DNA of 64,000 bases from positions 2,174,356-2,238,355 of the forward strand of contig NZ_CP060140.1 in NCBI RefSeq assembly GCF_022376295.1, read 5' to 3'. Position numbers and translations under genes: made by a program. Below are positions 62,362 to 64,000 of the stretch, piece by piece. The stretch comes from Nodularia sphaerocarpa UHCC 0038. Lineage in GTDB: Bacteria; Cyanobacteriota; Cyanobacteriia; Cyanobacteriales; Nostocaceae. Under the pieces are notes generated by a model. It had not been told where the DNA came from, did not search any database, and saw only the letters and a list, made by a program, of their open reading frames with translations. The number at the start of each line of letters is the position of its first letter. The stretch's first letter is position 1.

Positions 62362-62831
62362 TAAACTGCCGATAAGGGACGGAAAAATCAAAAAATCATT
62401 TGTAGGGTGGGTTAGCGATAGCGTAACCCACCATTATCCTTAAGTTTATGTTGGATTAAGCGATCGCTTTCCCCGACTACAATTTTTGGGTAATTTATTT
62501 TTTGGTGTTCCCTAAACGCCGATAAATGCTTGGTGTTCAGCCACAAATTTGGCGCTAAATCCCGGAGAATTTAGTGAGTAATTGCAAATTTATGGGATAA
62601 ATATGTCGGGGGAACATCTCTACTTACGTGATGGCGTTTCTTGGTGAAGTGAGATATAAGAACCCCACCCCCAACCCCCTCCCCGCAAGCGAGGAGGGGG
62701 CTATGATATAGCTGATGTGATTAGGAAAGGCTATAGTTCGATGGTTAGAAAAAAGCAAAAAGCCCGCCAGATATGAATTTGCTCAACTGGACAGGCATTG
62801 CGCGATCGCTATTTGGAATTTGGAATTGAGC
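62362..62831. other. Repeat-rich gene-free interval after the island
   Basis: It holds the GTAGGGTGGGTTA hairpin (62402-62433), a HIP1-like site near 62460 and a CCCACCCCCAACCCCCTCC / GAGGAGGGGG fold-back (about 62663-62702). No gene was seen. Confidence 0.6.
62402..62433. repeat. GTAGGGTGGGTTA-family hairpin
   Basis: GGTGGGTTAGCG and CGTAACCCACC pair around a short loop. The flank on the other strand (AAGGATAATGG) matches the flanks of the 18734 and 22340 copies. It follows the last island gene by 40 bp. Confidence 0.75.
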
Positions 62832-63077
62832 TTATTCTTTGGTAGAATTGCTTCCACCAGGGGGTAGCCCATCGCCTTCTTTCTCTTCATCCTCCTGACG
62901 GCTAATCTGTTGCAGTACGGGGATGCACTGGTTAATTAGCCAAATCAGCGTTTCTGTCACCGAATCACCTTGTTGAATCCGTTCTGTAGCTTGGATACCA
63001 GCCAGTAGAAGTTTTAAACTCAGCAACACAGCGATTAATTTTTGATTGCGGCGGGAAGTAGATTTTTTCGCGGACAT
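62832..63077 (-). CDS. Small hypothetical protein with one hydrophobic helix
   Basis: The ATG at 63077 follows AGGTG and gives 81 residues. A basic start (MSAKKSTSRRNQK) leads into a hydrophobic segment (LIAVLLSLKLLLAGI), a helical region with TLIWLINQCIPVLQQI, and an acidic then Gly/Ser-rich tail (DEEKEGDGLPPGGSN). No family is recognised. It is divergent from the NACHT-like gene, with about 160 bp between. Confidence 0.6.
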   Translation of the reverse strand: MSAKKSTSRRNQKLIAVLLSLKLLLAGIQATERIQQGDSVTETLIWLINQCIPVLQQISRQEDEEKEGDGLPPGGSNSTKE

Positions 63078-63236
63078 TTGATTCACCTATGTGGTTGACT
63101 AGGTGAATTATTTTTTTGGGTATTTCCCCAGACACGTTACCCATGCAATGTCTATAATGCTTGTATCACTTAGGTTTGCAGCTTGGGGAAACTTCTTTGT
63201 TTGGGTAATGCTAGTTTCTTAAAATTGTCTTTATAA

Positions 63237-64000
63237 ATGCCAAGGAATATTCGTTGGGATGAATCGCTTTTAGAGAATGTGCTGATTTTGGTGGAAGCTT
63301 TAATGCAACTGTCTGAACTGCAACCTGAAAACTTACAACCAAAACCCCCGCTTTATGTTCAGTGGGAAGCTGATAAACTGCGCGTTACAGGATACAAAAC
63401 TACATCGACACGAGGAAAAATAGCTAGAACAGTTGAAGTTGGCACAAAGAAGGAAGACTTACTCAAGCTTGTGACAAGGGAAGGTAAAACTTTAAAACTG
63501 CCTCAGCGCCAAAAAGAATCTGGTAGCAGTCCGCCAGAAAGAGAATTACAGGAAGTGCAGTATTTTCTCGACAGTCTCAGAGAATTGGGACTGTTGAAGG
63601 AATATGGCAAAAATACCAAGAATCAAGGTTATTGGAAATTTACGCTGACGCTGAAACATCAAACTGCATCAAAGGAAGAGAATTTGCAGGTGGTGAAGCA
63701 GAAGTGGAACGAACACCCCAAGACAAAAGCAACTTCTCAGACTACCCCAACCACAGATAGAAGCATTGACTGGCGGGATATTTGCCACAAAAGCTTAGAA
63801 AATGCAAAACTCAGACACAAAGCCACAGAAAAAGGTTTTGAAGTCAATGTTGATGTTTCTTTAGGACTGGTGGAACGCAAACAGCAGCAACGCCGAGGTG
63901 AACACGAACAGCGAGAACAAGAAAATGTCTATGCATTAGATAAAGAAGTCATTGTCAAAACTTATGAACATGACAACTTTCTTCAAGAAGTGATTGGAAA
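63237..64000 (+). CDS. N-terminal part of a probable NACHT/STAND NTPase (truncated by the window end)
   Basis: An ATG at 63237 opens a frame that is still open at base 64000 (254 complete codons). The first ~80 residues (MPRNIRWDESLLENVLILVE onward) are an unrecognised effector-type domain. A winged-helix-like part follows (FLDSLRELGLLKEYGKNTKN, then WKFTLTLKH). The last part, SIDWRDICHKSLENAK with VSLGLVERKQQQRRGEHEQR and TYEHDNFLQEVIGK, is the linker that in many cyanobacterial NACHT proteins directly precedes the P-loop (GKSP..GKR.AI.GEPGAGKT, from memory). The P-loop itself would lie just beyond the window. Confidence 0.7.
   Translation, partial: MPRNIRWDESLLENVLILVEALMQLSELQPENLQPKPPLYVQWEADKLRVTGYKTTSTRGKIARTVEVGTKKEDLLKLVTREGKTLKLPQRQKESGSSPPERELQEVQYFLDSLRELGLLKEYGKNTKNQGYWKFTLTLKHQTASKEENLQVVKQKWNEHPKTKATSQTTPTTDRSIDWRDICHKSLENAKLRHKATEKGFEVNVDVSLGLVERKQQQRRGEHEQREQENVYALDKEVIVKTYEHDNFLQEVIG

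Overview
This window is chromosomal DNA from a heterocyst-forming cyanobacterium (order Nostocales; a Nostoc/Anabaena/Nodularia-like genome). The evidence is the very frequent HIP1 octamer (GCGATCGC), heptanucleotide STRR-type tandem repeats between genes, cyanobacterial genes such as petN and ycf46, and a nearly complete cluster of genes resembling the heterocyst envelope polysaccharide (HEP) island of Anabaena, including recognisable hepC and hepA. No tRNA, rRNA, CRISPR array or intact transposase was seen.

Layout. 1-2921 is the 3' part of sbcC. Behind it lies a decayed tandem copy of its own tail, with a MITE-like element between the copies. 3838-8065 (minus) holds an SH3-domain membrane protein, Ycf46 and an AT-rich OLD-family ATPase/nuclease. 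8419-11980 (minus) is the conserved rpmH-rnpA-PH protein-yidC-khpB-yceD group, linking ribosome and RNase P parts to membrane insertion. 12223-12774 is a DUF2808 protein. 13463-16417 is the pnt transhydrogenase operon with a good terminator. 16830-30999 is a housekeeping and accessory mix: pentapeptide protein, four-GAF histidine kinase, petN plus a 53-residue membrane protein, P450, aminotransferase, SDR, alpha/beta hydrolase, WD40 protein and DUF2795 protein. 31076-34710 has ftsH, a small membrane protein and an AI-2E family exporter-like permease. 35112-36497 is a PatA-like regulator. It is divergent from a vWA / PP2C phosphatase / kinase-TPR triad (37009-40824) of the TerY-P type.

41164-62361 is the polysaccharide island, all on the plus strand. 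It runs: CDP-sugar synthesis (rfbF, rfbG), a 2OG-Fe oxygenase, a sugar epimerase, a SAF-domain oxidoreductase, a 0.9-kb array of five 178-bp tandem repeats, a GT4, a Wzc-like chain-length protein, hepC, hepA, six further glycosyltransferases or glycosyltransferase-like genes, and a Wzy-like polymerase. Together these can make an activated deoxysugar, load the first sugar on a lipid carrier, extend the repeat unit, export it and polymerise it. Two island proteins have altered active-site motifs: the Wzc-like P-loop and the HepC Asp-Glu dyad. The right edge holds a small hypothetical gene and the start of a probable NACHT/STAND NTPase cut by the window end.

Intergenic DNA is rich in dispersed inverted repeats (GTAGGGTGGGTTA hairpins, AGGACTTACGCA elements, TTACAGCAGTTT elements) and in gene relics. 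The relics are the sbcC tail, an FGE-sulfatase-like N-terminal stub at 26653 and a possible C-terminal stub at 34846.
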